64,000 nt of DNA from Pelagophyceae sp. CCMP2097. Lineage: Eukaryota > Sar > Pelagophyceae. Positions 10,493 to 20,278 of this stretch are shown in pieces. The notes under the pieces are model-generated. The model had not been told where the DNA came from, searched no databases, and saw only the letters and a program-made list of their open reading frames with translations. The position numbers and the translations under genes are program-made. Position 1 is the first letter of the stretch, and the number at the start of each line of letters is the position of its first letter. The DNA lies in contig MU657167.1 of NCBI GenBank assembly GCA_026770575.1, positions 360,248-424,247 of the forward strand, in the 5' to 3' direction.

Positions 10493-10678
10493 AACAACTT
10501 TAAAGAAAGTGACATCTTGATTTTTTTGCCAGGGGTACCACCAGTGTACTTAAATACTACCAGAGTACAACTACCACTGGTCGGCTGATAGACGTCCGTT
10601 GAGGCGGATTTCAATCTAAATCCGAGGATTTGAGAACTATTTGGAATGCTCCAAATTTTGTTTTCTTTAAAAGTTGTT
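10493..10678. repeat. Short inverted-repeat element (MITE-like)
   Basis: A 186-bp AT-rich block whose ends are inverted: AACAACTTTAAAGAAA at 10493-10508 against TTTCTTTAAAAGTTGTT at 10662-10678. It also holds an inner imperfect pair (ACCACCAGTG and CCACTGGT). It has no coding content and base composition unlike its neighbours, so it may be a small non-autonomous transposon or a hairpin relic. No clear target-site duplication was seen. Confidence 0.5.
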
Positions 10679-10773
10679 CAGGCCCCGAAGGGGACCGCAC
10701 CGTTTGATCAACGTCAGTTTACGGTCAGGGCCCTTCGGGTCCTTTGATTGAAGGATTACTTGGGGCAATTATG

Positions 10774-10812
10774 TCTGTCTGTCTGTTTGTTTGTTTGTCC
10801 GTCTGTCCGTCG
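10774..10812. repeat. TGTC/TTTG-rich tetranucleotide microsatellite
   Basis: A run of TCTG, TTTG and CCGT-type tetranucleotides lies about 70 bp before the OTU protease start. The 10679-10773 stretch before it has GC-rich complementary pieces (GGCCCCGAAGGGG and CCCTTCGGG) but no gene. Confidence 0.8.
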
Positions 10813-10881
10813 CCGGGTCCATCCGTGAAGTTCCGTCTACTTTGGGCGGCGCGCGGTCCGTCGGCTCACGGGTGAAAGGAC

Positions 10882-11156
10882 ATGCAGGCGATCCTAGACG
10901 ACGCCGATCGCGCGCTCGACGAGGAGCCCTCGCCAGAGCGCGCGCGGCTGGTCGCGCGCCTGGTGGACTATAGCCTCGTGGAGCACGCCATCGAGCCGGA
11001 CGGCAATTGCCAATTTCGCGCGCTGGCCCATCGCCTCTTCGGCAACCAGGAACTCCATCCCGTCGTCCGCGCCGCCGTCGTCAAGCAACTCCGCGCCGCC
11101 TCGGACGCCTATTGCGGCTTTGTGCACGAGGACTACGAGGCGTACGCGTGCAGGAT
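10882..11156 (+). CDS. OTU-family cysteine protease, cut by an assembly gap
   Basis: The start at 10882 gives a short helical leader, then IEPDGNCQFRALAHRLFG, which is the OTU catalytic box (Asp and Cys in DGNC). After it come the family's HPVVRAAVVKQL helix and a YCGFVHEDYEAY segment. OTU enzymes remove ubiquitin or related modifiers. The catalytic His lies beyond the 350-N gap. After the gap, one of three frames (ending at 11563, PDAIDLT) may be the true C-terminus, but the gap length is only nominal, so frame cannot be carried across. Family assignment strong; length unknown. Confidence 0.8.
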
Positions 11157-11506
11157 NNNNNNNNNNNNNNNNNNNNNNNNNNNNNNNNNNNNNNNNNNNN
11201 NNNNNNNNNNNNNNNNNNNNNNNNNNNNNNNNNNNNNNNNNNNNNNNNNNNNNNNNNNNNNNNNNNNNNNNNNNNNNNNNNNNNNNNNNNNNNNNNNNNN
11301 NNNNNNNNNNNNNNNNNNNNNNNNNNNNNNNNNNNNNNNNNNNNNNNNNNNNNNNNNNNNNNNNNNNNNNNNNNNNNNNNNNNNNNNNNNNNNNNNNNNN
11401 NNNNNNNNNNNNNNNNNNNNNNNNNNNNNNNNNNNNNNNNNNNNNNNNNNNNNNNNNNNNNNNNNNNNNNNNNNNNNNNNNNNNNNNNNNNNNNNNNNNN
11501 NNNNNN
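11157..11506. other. Assembly gap (350 N)
   Basis: A run of 350 N interrupts the OTU protease gene; the round length may be a placeholder. Confidence 1.
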
Positions 11507-11563
11507 GGCCCAGGCGGCGATTCCGACGAGCAGGCAGGGCCTGATGCCATTGATTTAACGTAA

Positions 11564-11892
11564 TTGTTTAACCCCCGTCTTGAACTCTGTGAATAAATCC
11601 TTCGGGGCCTCCGTGTGCCTCCGGCGCGCTCTTGTAATAGGAAATCGACAAGAAAACTGGAAAGTTCAAATGTCATCGAGGACGAGCCAGAACCCGAAAT
11701 CCTTTACGACGTTGACCGGAACGATTATGGTCTACACTCCCACAGGCGCGTCGTCGTCGATCCCCAGAGGGACGAGGGTCCCCGTCACCATGTTTGCTTT
11801 TTGGGTCGTTGGTCGTCATATCCTTGTTCAGTGCACGGACTGGAGTCTTCGGTCCCAAAGGGGGTTCCTTGCCGTTGCCGCTGCAGCGCCGT
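11564..11892. other. Intergenic, no gene seen
   Basis: This lies between the OTU gene tail and the BIN4-like gene's stop. I see no conserved protein, RNA or repeat here. Confidence 0.5.
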
Positions 11893-12563
11893 TCAGCGCC
11901 TCGCCGTGCCTTGCTTCGCGGGCTTGGCCGTTTGCCGCTTCCGCTTGGCCGGCTGCGGCTTGGCCGCTTCTGCAGCGCCGCAGCCGTCGGCTTCCTCGAG
12001 GCCGCCGCCGACGACGGTCCCGTGCATCATTTCAATGTGGTCCATGACCCGCCTAGATGGCGCGCGCCGTACCGCGCGGGGCCGTCGCGACGAGCGCCCG
12101 AAAACGACGGCGGGGTCGGACCTCGTCGTCGCGTGCTCGGACGAGATGCACTCAATGTTTGCCGAGTCTCTACCGACGGCGACGACGAACAGCGTGTTGC
12201 CGGCGACGATGTTCGCCTCGTAGACGCTGCCGCGCACGTCGAGGAAGAAGGCGTCGCCCTCGCCGAACTCGACGCGGCCTCGCAGAGGGCGGCGTCGCCG
12301 AGGGAGAACCGTATTCGGAGCGCCCCGTTCCCGGGCACGCGCCACCGGGCGTGGGCGGCAAAGAAATTACCGATGGCGCCCTGTGTCTCGGCGCAGCCGG
12401 CGGCGCCGTCGACTTCGACGAAGATCGTGCTCCGCGACTCCGCCGCCGCGCGCTTGCCGAGGACCAGCGGCAGGCTCCGCTGCAAAGGCGCCTTGGCCCG
12501 GCGGGCCGGGACCGCAGCGGGCGCGGCCGCGACGCCGGCCGGTCGCGCCTCGAGCACCAGCAT
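11893..12563 (-). CDS. BIN4-like DNA-topoisomerase VI accessory protein
   Basis: In plants BIN4 is a DNA-binding part of the topoisomerase VI complex needed for endoreduplication. Residues after the ATG at 12563 give RSLPLVLGKR, then a VEVDGA strand. Splicing out 12279-12370 (GTAATT...GAG, 92 nt) yields GAIGRVEFGEG followed by FFLDVRGSVYEANIV and TLFVVAVGRDSANIECI. This is the order I recall for BIN4 (LPLVL, then GAVGR, then LDLKG.xY, then VxxGxxEAKxE). A second possible intron at 12053-12121 shortens a poor Arg-rich stretch. The C-terminus is Lys/Arg-rich, as expected for a nuclear protein. Without the first intron the gene would have a frameshift. An AT-rich TATA-like stretch (12589-12600) lies 25-35 bp upstream. 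Family call is from memory and moderate. Confidence 0.55.
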
Positions 12564-12935
12564 CGGTCTCGCGTGGAAGGATCTTTGGATATATTTTTTT
12601 ATAAAAGAAGGGGGAGGACATAACACTTTTTTAAATGAGGGAGGACATCGCACGAACCTTGCTATGCATAAGAACACCCGCGCGTGCGCCGTCTCGAGCT
12701 TAACGAACCCACTCTATAGATGATTGCCCTCAACCAGGAGGATGGCGTTCGCCACTCGCGGTGACCGTCCTGCTGGCTCATCCGATGTGCTCCCGGTCAA
12801 GTCTCGATACTCTGCGCTTTGCTGTGCTCCGCTCCCGTCCCTTCAGATCGGAGGCGCGTTTCGAACGCAGCCCGGCAGGGTCCCTCGAGTAGGAGGCCTC
12901 TTTGTTTAACGTGGCTCCTTTTCGTCGGGGGCGCG
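12564..12935. other. Intergenic between BIN4-like start and GatA stop
   Basis: AT-rich near 12585-12650, with two GGAGGACAT copies about 35 bp apart and the TATA-like stretch of the BIN4-like gene. No gene is seen. Confidence 0.5.
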
Positions 12936-14474
12936 TCAGCGCCGGCCGAGCGCGTCGGGCGTGAGCAATTCGTGGAGGCGCCCCGCGCGCAGGAGCGTGC
13001 ACTCGTCGTTTGCGACGAGCTGGACGCCGATGGGCAGCCCCTGCGAGCATCGCGCCGCCGGCAAAGACAGGGCCGCGTGGCCGGAGAGCGAGGCGAAGCA
13101 CGTGAACTCATCGTCCCTATACGCCGCCGGCAGCGACGGCACCACCGCGCGGACGAGCTCCGACGCGGCGCGCAGCACCGGGTCCGCCCAGGCATCCGGC
13201 GCGTCAAAGTCGCCGAGTAGACGCGCCGTCGTCGGCGCCACGGGCGAGACGAGGACGTCAACCTTTTGGAACACGGCCCGGAGCTCGTTCGCCACGTCCT
13301 CGCGGACGCGCACGGCGCGCGCGTAGAGGTGCTCGGCGTGGCGCGCGCCGAGCATCGTCGAGCCGAGCGCGAGGCGCCGCTTCACCTCGGCGCCGAGGCC
13401 ACTCGAGTGTACAAAGTATGGCTCGTCGGCACCGGCGGCGCCAAAGGCGAGGAGCTCCTGGTGGGCCTGGTGCGCCTCGGGCGAGACGGCGGCGTATCTT
13501 GCGAGGTTGGTAAAGGCCTCGCAGGCGGCGACGACGTAGTACGCGACGCAGGCCTCGTGCAGACTCGCCAGGTCGATCCTCTCCAGCGGCGTGCCGCTCG
13601 CGCGCGCGAGGCGGTCCGCCGCGTCGGCGGCGGCGTCGGCGACGGCGCCGTCGGCGACTGCCCCCGCCTCGCGCGAGAGGAGGCCGAACCGCAGCGGCGC
13701 GCCGCCGCCCTCGAGCGCCGCGGCTGAGACGGCCACGGCGTAGTCCGGCGCGGGCCCGCGCGCCGCCGTGGTGAGGTCGCCGGCGTCGCCGCCGGCGATT
13801 ATTTGGAGGACCGTCGCGGCGTCGAGGACCGAGTTGGTCAGGGGCCCCACTGTGTCCGTCGACGAGCAGTACGCGAGGAGGCCGCGGCGCGAGACGGTGC
13901 CGTAGCGCGGCTTGAGGCCGACGACGCCGCACCAGCTCGCGGGCTGGCGCACGCTGCCGCCCGTGTCAGAGCCCAGCGCCACGGCGACGCAGCCCGATGC
14001 CACCGCCGCCGCCGACCCCGACGACGACCCGCCCGGCGACCGCAACGAGTCCCACGGGTTCAGCGTCGGGCCAAACGCAGACGCCTCGCCCGTCGAGCCC
14101 ATGCCAAACTCGTCCATGTTCGTCTTGCCGACGACGACGGCGCCCGCTTTGACCAGCCGGGCCACGGCCTCGGCCTCGACAGGCGCGACGAAGCGGCGCG
14201 CGTCGGCCGCGCCGGCGCCGAGGACGCGCGACGCCGCCGTCGTCTCGCGGTAGCACAAGTTGTCCTTGACGGCCACGGGCAGGCGGCCGCGGAATGGGGT
14301 ATCGCCGTCGGCGTCGAGGCGCTTTGCCTGGTCGAGGAGCTCGGTCTCGTCAAAGGTCCGAACAAACGCGTTCAGCCGCGCAGTCTCGCGCATGCGCGCC
14401 AGCGCTGACGTCACGTTCGACTCGGCCCCGGTCTGCAGCAGCTGCGAGATCGTCCGCCGGCCCAGCGCCTCCAT
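12936..14474 (-). CDS. gatA: Glutamyl-tRNA(Gln) amidotransferase subunit A (organellar)
   Basis: It amidates Glu-tRNA(Gln) to Gln-tRNA(Gln) with GatB and GatC, in plastid or mitochondrion. The amidase signature is complete: catalytic Lys in PVAVKDNLCYRE, SPGGSSSGSAAAVASG with the cis-Ser, and the nucleophile Ser in GSDTGGSVRQPASWCG. GLKPRYGTVSRRGLLAYCSS and STDTVGPLTNSV follow, and the C-terminus has GLPIGVQLVA. I place the start at 14474 (MEALGRRTISQLL) because the upstream ATG at 14591 overlaps the divergent gene's start and would cover the shared promoter element at 14502-14522. No intron needed, full-length for the family. Confidence 0.93.
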   Translation of the reverse strand: MEALGRRTISQLLQTGAESNVTSALARMRETARLNAFVRTFDETELLDQAKRLDADGDTPFRGRLPVAVKDNLCYRETTAASRVLGAGAADARRFVAPVEAEAVARLVKAGAVVVGKTNMDEFGMGSTGEASAFGPTLNPWDSLRSPGGSSSGSAAAVASGCVAVALGSDTGGSVRQPASWCGVVGLKPRYGTVSRRGLLAYCSSTDTVGPLTNSVLDAATVLQIIAGGDAGDLTTAARGPAPDYAVAVSAAALEGGGAPLRFGLLSREAGAVADGAVADAAADAADRLARASGTPLERIDLASLHEACVAYYVVAACEAFTNLARYAAVSPEAHQAHQELLAFGAAGADEPYFVHSSGLGAEVKRRLALGSTMLGARHAEHLYARAVRVREDVANELRAVFQKVDVLVSPVAPTTARLLGDFDAPDAWADPVLRAASELVRAVVPSLPAAYRDDEFTCFASLSGHAALSLPAARCSQGLPIGVQLVANDECTLLRAGRLHELLTPDALGRR

Positions 14475-14501
14475 CTCGGGCGCCGGAAAGAGGGCAGCGC
14501 G

Positions 14502-14522
14502 TTTCGGCGACTTTAGCGATCG
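14502..14522. promoter_or_regulatory. Shared divergent promoter element (TTTCGGCGA + TTTAGCGATC)
   Basis: TTTCGGCGACTTTAGCGATC lies between the GatA start (14474, minus) and the pseudouridine synthase start (14590, plus). It contains both variants of the recurrent element side by side in the plus orientation. Confidence 0.5.
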
Positions 14523-14589
14523 AACTGGGGTCCGTGTCTCGCCCGTCTGCTGACGTCTTGCGCTGCTCCGCGTCCGCGTCGGAGTGACC

Positions 14590-15447
14590 ATGCGGGCGTC
14601 AGCGCTGCTGTGGTGCTCTTTAAAAGCCGCCGGCGCGCTCAGTTCCGGCGCGGCGCACGCGCTCGGCGCCGCCGCGGCGCCCGCGGCGCCGCGTTTAGCG
14701 GCAAATCATGGCCCGCATTCGCACTTTCGCATCAGTAAGCCCGGCGGATTCCTGAGCCAGCTCGTGTGCGCGAAGCGCAAGCCGCGGCAGCGGCTGCTCG
14801 GCGAACTTTTTGACTTTCCTGCGGGGACGATGGCTGTGGGGCGGCTGGACGAGATGAGCGAGGGGCTGCTTCTGCTCACAACTGACGGTCAAGTCTCGTA
14901 CCGCGTCACGACCGGCGGCTTTTTCGAAAAGGAGTATTGGGTCCAGGTCCAGGGTGTCGTCTCCGCCGAGGCGCTGGAAAAGTTGCAAAAAGGCCTGGCT
15001 TTAACTGCAGATGGCGAGAAGTTCACCACAAAGCCGTGCACAGCATCTCTGCTGCAGGTAGCGCCGGACTTTGGGCCGCGCGCGCGCGCGCGCGTCCAGG
15101 ACACGCGCAAGCTTTTGGACGGCACGTTTTTAACAATCCCGACGACGTGGCTCTCGGTAGTCCTCCGAGAGGGCAAGAACAGGTGCGCGGCCCCGTCTTC
15201 TTCGTGGCCTTATTCCTCGTCGCGTCGACGCGGCGTCCGTTGCCTCCTGACGCGTGGCCTTAGGCAAGTGCGGAAGATGACGGCGGCGGTTGGGCACCCA
15301 ACGCTGCGGTTGGTGCGCGTCCGCATCGGCCACGTCACGCTCGACGGCCTCGAGCAGGGCGACGTCGAGCAGCTGCCGCAGTGGCAGGTCGACCCCTTTC
15401 TCCTCGTCGGCGACGTCGTGGATCGCGCCGAGGCGGCAGAGCCGTGA
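14590..15447 (+). CDS. RsuA/RluE-family pseudouridine synthase
   Basis: It isomerises a uridine in rRNA or another RNA. An N-terminal Ala-rich leader precedes ISKPGGFLSQ, then the catalytic block AVGRLDEMSEGLLLLTTDG, which contains the Asp nucleophile in RLD. EKEYWVQVQG follows, and the C-terminal TWLSVVLREGKNR joins QVRKMTAAVGHPTLRLVRV. That join needs the intron 15183-15263 (GTGCGC...CTTAG, 81 nt, CTGAC branch-like site about 15 nt before the AG). Ends VDRAEAAEP. No S4 domain is visible, as in RluE. The leader suggests organellar import, an inference. Head-to-head with GatA. Confidence 0.92.
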   Translation: MRASALLWCSLKAAGALSSGAAHALGAAAAPAAPRLAANHGPHSHFRISKPGGFLSQLVCAKRKPRQRLLGELFDFPAGTMAVGRLDEMSEGLLLLTTDGQVSYRVTTGGFFEKEYWVQVQGVVSAEALEKLQKGLALTADGEKFTTKPCTASLLQVAPDFGPRARARVQDTRKLLDGTFLTIPTTWLSVVLREGKNRCAAPSSSWPYSSSRRRGVRCLLTRGLRQVRKMTAAVGHPTLRLVRVRIGHVTLDGLEQGDVEQLPQWQVDPFLLVGDVVDRAEAAEP

Positions 15448-16045
15448 AAGGGCAACTTATTCCTGCTGCAGCAGGCCCCAACTCATCCCGACGACGCGGC
15501 GGCGTGACGCAGTCGGCATCGACGGCGCGGTTCAGAGCTCTTCGCAGCGGCGTCGCGGCATCGACGCCAAGGGCGGCCCGGCGTCGGAACCGCGGCGTCG
15601 CTGCGGGGCCGCAGGCGACGTCCTCACGGCAGGACCGTGCTCACAAGGCGCCCGGCGGCCCGGCGGAGCGACCTCTGGTTCTCGAGGCGCGGGCCTTGCT
15701 GGTCGGGGCGTTGGGGAACGCCGACGTCACTTTTGCGGTTGCGCCGACCAGCTGCCACGCACATCGAGCTTCCGCGCCGCCCAGAGACCCTAGGCTCTTC
15801 TTCCGCCTGAGGCCCTTGATAACCGTTTTGGAATACGACGACGACGCCGCCGATTCCGCATCCCGCGCTCTCTGGAGCCGTGGCGTGCGCCCCTCGACGT
15901 CGAGCGCGAGGTTCCGTCTCGTGGCCACGCCGGGGTCCAAGGCCTGCAAGGCTCCCTGGCCCCTCCAGGCGTCCCGTGCGCGGTGTACCGTCCGCGTCGT
16001 TTGGGGTTGCCCCCGCGGCGGCCGCGTCGCCTCGCCGGTCCCCGG
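15448..16045. other. Intergenic between two convergent genes, no gene seen
   Basis: About 600 bp of GC-rich sequence between the pseudouridine synthase stop and the methyltransferase stop. Several overlapping frames are open but none has conserved motifs or sensible composition. No RNA or repeat was recognised. Confidence 0.5.
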
Positions 16046-17119
16046 TCACGGCGCTCCGTTAGTCAGCCCGGGCCGCGGGCGGAGGAGGAAGACTCGGACG
16101 AAGGCGCGCTTGCGGCCGTCGGCGTCGTCGCGCACCATGCCCTGGGCGGCCATGGACTCGGAGAGGCGCATCTGGTGCGCGCCGGCCTCGAATACGTTGG
16201 CGACTGCGGAAGCGGCGTCGAAAAAAGATAGGACGTCGGCGTCCTTCGCGTTGCCATGGAGCGCAAACGCCACGATGGCCACGCCGCTTTCGCTTAAAAG
16301 GTCGAGGATGGACTGCAGCAGCGCGGAGTGCGCAATCGGGTTGTAGACGCAGTCGCAGGCCACGACGACGTCGAAGCGGCCGAGCGCCAAAGTCGGGGCG
16401 CCCCACGCGAGGCGCCGCACGGCGACGGACGCGCCGCGCCGCGCGCGCGGCGCCGCGAGCGCGCGCCGCGCGTTGGCGGCGAGGCAGCACAGCGATGCCG
16501 GCGTCGGCGCGTCCGTGAGCACCACGCTGGCGCCGCGGCGGAAAAACGCGAGGCCTAGGTTTCCCGAAACGTCGACGCGCGGCGAGGCCGACGCGGGCGC
16601 ACCTGGCAGACCGAGGCCGGCGCCGAGCTCGACGACTCGCTTCCCGGCCAGGCCGTGCGCGGCGCCGGCCGGCGGAGCGCCGGCGGCCCAGAAGTCGTCG
16701 CCTCTGAGCACGCTCGCCGCGACGTAGTCCGCAGCGCTCCAGACGACGTCGCCGTGGCCGCTGGCGCCGCAGCTCGTGCGGTAGTGGATCACGTCGCGGC
16801 CGTCGCCCGGCGACGCCCAGCGGCGCCAGCGGCTCAATTGGAAGAGCGACGCGAAGCGCCGCGCGTCGGCCACGGCCTCGGCCTCGTCGGCGCCATCGGC
16901 CTCGTCGGCGCCGGCGGCCGCGCTGTTTTCGCCGCCGTCGACGGCCACGGCGGCGCCTTGCCGCACGCCGTCCGAGTCCGAGTCCGAGTCCGAGTTTCCC
17001 CAGAGCGCGCCGACGCCGTCGACGTCGTCGAAGCGCGCCTCGGCCTCCTCGATGCGCCGAGCGGCGTCGGCGAACCAGGCGTAGTCGTCGGGGCCGAGGA
17101 GCGATGCAAACGACGCCAT
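16046..17119 (-). CDS. METTL21-type (Methyltransf_16) lysine methyltransferase-like protein
   Basis: Seven-beta-strand SAM-dependent methyltransferase. The N-terminus MASFASLLGPDDYAWFADA leads into an acidic (SD)4 run. HYRTSCGASGHGDVVWSAA is followed by the SAM motif GKRVVELGAGLGLPG. Further on come ASVVLTDAPTPASLCCLAAN and the family hallmark FDVVVACDCVYNP, then LLSESGVAIVAFALHG. A 48-nt in-frame intron at 16555-16602 (GTGCGC...CCTAG) joins GLPG to LAFFRRG; left in, it inserts 16 odd residues without a stop. Relatives methylate lysines of chaperones or elongation factors; the target here is unknown. The first 143 nt of the gene are copied at 20506-20648. Confidence 0.82.
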   Translation of the reverse strand: MASFASLLGPDDYAWFADAARRIEEAEARFDDVDGVGALWGNSDSDSDSDGVRQGAAVAVDGGENSAAAGADEADGADEAEAVADARRFASLFQLSRWRRWASPGDGRDVIHYRTSCGASGHGDVVWSAADYVAASVLRGDDFWAAGAPPAGAAHGLAGKRVVELGAGLGLPGAPASASPRVDVSGNLGLAFFRRGASVVLTDAPTPASLCCLAANARRALAAPRARRGASVAVRRLAWGAPTLALGRFDVVVACDCVYNPIAHSALLQSILDLLSESGVAIVAFALHGNAKDADVLSFFDAASAVANVFEAGAHQMRLSESMAAQGMVRDDADGRKRAFVRVFLLRPRPGLTNGAP

Positions 17120-17275
17120 CGGAGAGATGTATGCGCCCGCGCCGCCGCGGGCCTGCGGAGACGCCGCGGGGGGCTCCGGTGGGCCGAGTAGGCAACCGGC
17201 GGGCTGAACCTCGCGCCCAAGTGCGAGTCACACGCGCACCTTGTGGGAGGAGCTCTCGGCGGCGTGCAGCAAGTA

Positions 17276-17295
17276 TATCGCCGAAATTCGGCGGC
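17276..17295 (-). promoter_or_regulatory. ATTTCGGCGATATA element upstream of the methyltransferase
   Basis: On the minus strand: GCCGAATTTCGGCGATATAC, 157-176 bp before the methyltransferase ATG. Duplicated with the repeat at 20805-20824. Confidence 0.4.
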
Positions 17296-17429
17296 TCGAC
17301 GAAAAAAATCCAATTAATTCGCGGGTAATGTTCGTCGTCGCGGCCTCGAGCAGGCGCGTCTCCACGGCCAAGACGCTCCCGGAAACTCGGAGTAAATTGA
17401 AATTATCGCCGAATCTTCGATATTTTGGC

Positions 17430-17544
17430 AAAAAAGTATCGATTCCTTTCTCGATTTGTGCGTGTCATCCTTGCGCAGGGGCCATGCTAATCTTCTCTGT
17501 ATCGTTCCGATATTAATTGGTGCTCACTCTTTCGAGATGAGTCC
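17430..17544 (-). ncRNA. U6: U6 spliceosomal snRNA (left copy)
   Basis: Read on the minus strand, the core ACGATACAGAGAAGATTAGC is followed by ATGGCCCCTGCGCAAGGATG and ACACGC. These are the ACAGAGA box, the U4-pairing region and the AGC catalytic triad region of U6. A 5' stem-loop (CTCATCTCGAAAGAGTGAG) precedes it and a T6 run (17435-17430) ends it, as for RNA polymerase III genes. A TATATA box lies 23-28 bp upstream. U6 is the catalytic snRNA of the spliceosome, consistent with the many introns here. The exact 5' end is estimated. Confidence 0.95.
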
Positions 17545-17566
17545 AATTCTGAAGGCAACAAAGTTG

Positions 17567-17574
17567 TATATAAA
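17567..17574 (-). promoter_or_regulatory. TATA box of the U6 gene
   Basis: TATATAAA on the plus strand (TTTATATA on the U6 strand) sits 23-28 bp upstream of the estimated U6 start, the usual spacing for type-3 pol III promoters. The right copy is at 21096-21103. Confidence 0.75.
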
Positions 17575-17791
17575 CCCTAATTCGCTACTTTTTCCCCTTG
17601 GGCAGCGTCCACGTCGACTCGAGCTCCTGCAGCCGCCGTCGCTCCCGGCACGCCGCTCGAATCGTCCGGATCGCCCGCACCGTAGCACGCGATGTTTGGG
17701 TGGCGAGCAAAGTTTCACGCAATTTCATCGAACGAACGCCTCCCGAGAAGGGGTCATCGATAGGGTCCATCGGGCGTCGCGTCGGGGTGGC

Positions 17792-17870
17792 ATGGAGTCG
17801 CCGGGTGGCTCCGCGGCGGCGGCGGCGGCTTCGCCGTCTGCCCAGCGCGACGCAGGGAATGCGCCCGTGG
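17792..17870 (+). pseudogene. 5' fragment of the Cys-loop channel gene (duplicated)
   Basis: The first 79 nt of the channel gene's exon 1 (MESPGGSAAAAAASPSAQRD...) are repeated here and then end abruptly where the inserted element begins. The intact gene starts at 21321. Confidence 0.85.
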
Positions 17871-17989
17871 GTCTTGAGGCTACAGAAGCGCCAGGTTCAG
17901 GGGCTAGACCCGCGCCAGGGAAAAGGCCCGATATAGCGAAGTCGCGAGCGGCAACAGCGGCTGAGGCTATAGCCGGGCAAGGGCAGGGT

Positions 17990-18175
17990 CGACAAAGGGT
18001 CCGGGTCCGACCCGGTCCAGTGCAAGACCTGAGGTAGGGTCCGGGTCCGGGTCCGGCCGAGGCCGTGGACCCACGGCCGGGTCCGGGGTCCGGGTCCGGC
18101 CTCGCCCACGCGGGTCCGGGTCCTCCTCTAGGGCTTGTCGAAGTCCCGGACCCGGACCCGCGGACCCGCGGACCC
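17990..18175. repeat. GGGTCC/CCGGGT-rich tandem repeat
   Basis: Many head-to-tail and inverted GGGTCC hexamers with interruptions. It is confined to the inserted element and lies downstream of the RT on the RT strand. Confidence 0.8.
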
Positions 18176-18724
18176 TTTGTCGACCCTGTGCCCCGCCCCT
18201 CCGCCTTTGCCGCGGTCGTGCCAGTGACTCGTGCGAGCAGCACTCGAGGCGGCCGCATCCGCGGGGGCCTGATGCGACGCCGAGAGGCAGCAATCGGCCG
18301 ATGGAAACCAAACAGAACGAGGGTCCACGGTCCCGGGCTTTGCAGCTCTCCGCGACCAAGAGTACCGTCGCCTCTCGAGCCCGGGTGCCCAAGGTGGGCT
18401 GGGAACATATATACAACGACGCTGCATTATGGGGGAGAAAGGAGTGAACGGTCCCTCCCGCCTCCGACCCTCGGCGCATCGAAGGGAGTCCGAGGACGAA
18501 GAAGAACGGGTGGGGCACGTTATCGTAGGCGCGGAAGAACGGGGTCAGGTGGGCTTCGAATCGCCGCGACGCGCGCGCCACGACGGACCCGTGTGCGGCA
18601 CGCGCGGCGGCGTCGGCGCCGCTCGCGCGCTGCGGCCGTCGCGCGCGATGCTGCGCCTCGCAGCGCCCTGGCAGCAACCGGAGCCGCCGCGGGTCCCGAG
18701 GATGAGGAAGAACGGGTAGACACG

Positions 18725-20278
18725 TCAGCGTCGGCGAAAGAACGACGTGCGCAGGAGCTCCGCCTTGACTTTGAGCACGGCCGTCTGCAGCTTGCCGAGC
18801 CTCTTGTTCCATTTCGTGCCGGTCACGACCCACAGGAACTTTGCAAACGCCATGCGGATCGGGTAGCCGGCGCCGACGGCAAACTTGACGAGGAAGTCGC
18901 TGACATCACGCACAAAGTCGCCCACGCGGCTACAGCCCCGAGTGAAGCGGATGATCTGGCTCGTGACGACGCCGTGCCGGCACGTGCGCGAGAGCCACGA
19001 CTCCAGGTATGAAACGTCCGGTAGTCCTTGAAGAACAGCGCGCTCCTGCCGACGCGTCGCTTGTCGAAGAGGCAGAACGCCAACCGTCGAGCCCTGGCGT
19101 CCTTCCAGACGGTAAAGTCGAGATAGTTGACCAAATGGCCAGACACGTCGAGGTCCACCAGCTTAATCGGCAGCTTGACGCCACCAAAGGAGCGAGGATA
19201 ATAGCCGTCCGTGTCGTCGTCGAAGTAGCGCCACGAAGCCGAGTCGAGGCCGTCGAACGCGACGTCGAAACGATCGTCGACCAGCCGCGTCGAGCACGCG
19301 ACCGAGATGATCCTCGACCTAAGAACTTTGCGACGCGGGCCGACGGCATCGTGGTAGCGTTGCACCAGCCACAGCAGGAACTTGAACTCGAGCGAGAAGA
19401 GCGTCAGGTTGGCAAACGCGACCGAAGCATTGTCTCCCATGGGGAGGCCGACCTGTTTCAAGATGAAACCAAACGCCTCCAAATATAAAGAAGCAATTCG
19501 AGACGACGAGCCGCATCCACGACTTGAGCGTCGTGCAGTCGACGCAGACAAAGCGTCCGCGCATGGACCCTTCGAGCGTCCGCGAGTTAGAAAAGAACGG
19601 TGCGTCCCGTCCAACCCTAGAAGCCAGTGGAACGTGTATTTAGCACCTTCGCCCACGCTGCAGCAAGCGCGCGCGCCGAAAAGCGTGGTCGACTATCTCT
19701 TCGCACTCCGCGAGGGTCAAGGCCTGGTCAATCGCAGTATACATGGACCTGACGTCACGCGTCACCACACGAAACGTGTCGTAGTCGATCGCGCCCTGCA
19801 CCAGCAGTCGCTTGAGCAGGCCCAAGCGCTCTCCAAACTCCTCACAGCCGAGCAGGATCGGAGATCGCTCGAGAACGAGCCCGATGGACGACATTGGTAC
19901 GTCGCGCCACATGCGGTCCGCCTCCAAAACCACCAAACTCAGCGCGGCAGCGAGGCATTTCGACAGCGGGGCGACGGCGAGGTCGCGCCTCCCGCAGATC
20001 AGCTGCAGAGCGACGGGCTCCTTGAGGAACTTGAGCGTGAAATAGAACGTTGCAATCCCGTCGTTAGGCAGCTCAGCAGCTGCCTTCGGCTTGGAGACGC
20101 CGCCCGTCGCATCCACAAACGCAGTAATCGCCCTGGCGACTGCGAGAGCACTTCGGTCCGCCACCGGAACGAAGGTTGCACTCGAGTCCTCTAAAAATCC
20201 CCAAGCCGCACGAGCGTATGCGTACTTGCAAACGAAGCAGAAGGTGCAAGATGAAACACCGACGACGGGGTTCGACAT
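18725..20278 (-). pseudogene. Frame-broken reverse transcriptase
   Basis: N-terminal frame from 20278 includes an RT fingers-like DVRSMYTAID segment. After a frame change near 19640, LKSWMRLVVSNCFF leads, after another shift near 19483, to the palm motif GLPMGDNASVAFANLTLFSLEF. Then come TRLVDDRF, the catalytic Asp pair in a [Y/L]xDD-like box, LDVSGHLVNYLDFTVW and LFDKRRV. A third shift near 19010 gives the tail SQIIRFTRGCSRVGDFVRDV and ends at 18725. This order matches RT families scattered in algae and protists. The three shifts imply inactivity or sequence error. No endonuclease domain was recognised. Confidence 0.72.

Larger units (their letters stand above)
16977..17870. repeat. 894-bp direct repeat, left copy
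   Basis: Near-identical to 20506-21399 at a constant offset of 3529 bp, with no indel. I saw two mismatches (17631 and 17861). It starts within a TCCGAG microsatellite in the methyltransferase gene, covers that gene's start, the intergenic promoter and the U6 gene, and ends 79 nt into the channel gene. Confidence 0.95.

Noticed and set aside
15381..16346. 321-residue frame in the 15.4-16.3 kb spacer
   Set aside because: Overlaps both neighbours, Arg/Ser-rich, no conserved features.
16977..17870. LTRs of a retrotransposon (the 894-bp repeats)
   Set aside because: The repeats contain host gene 5' ends and U6, do not start TG or end CA, and lack a primer-binding site; they are duplicated host sequence.
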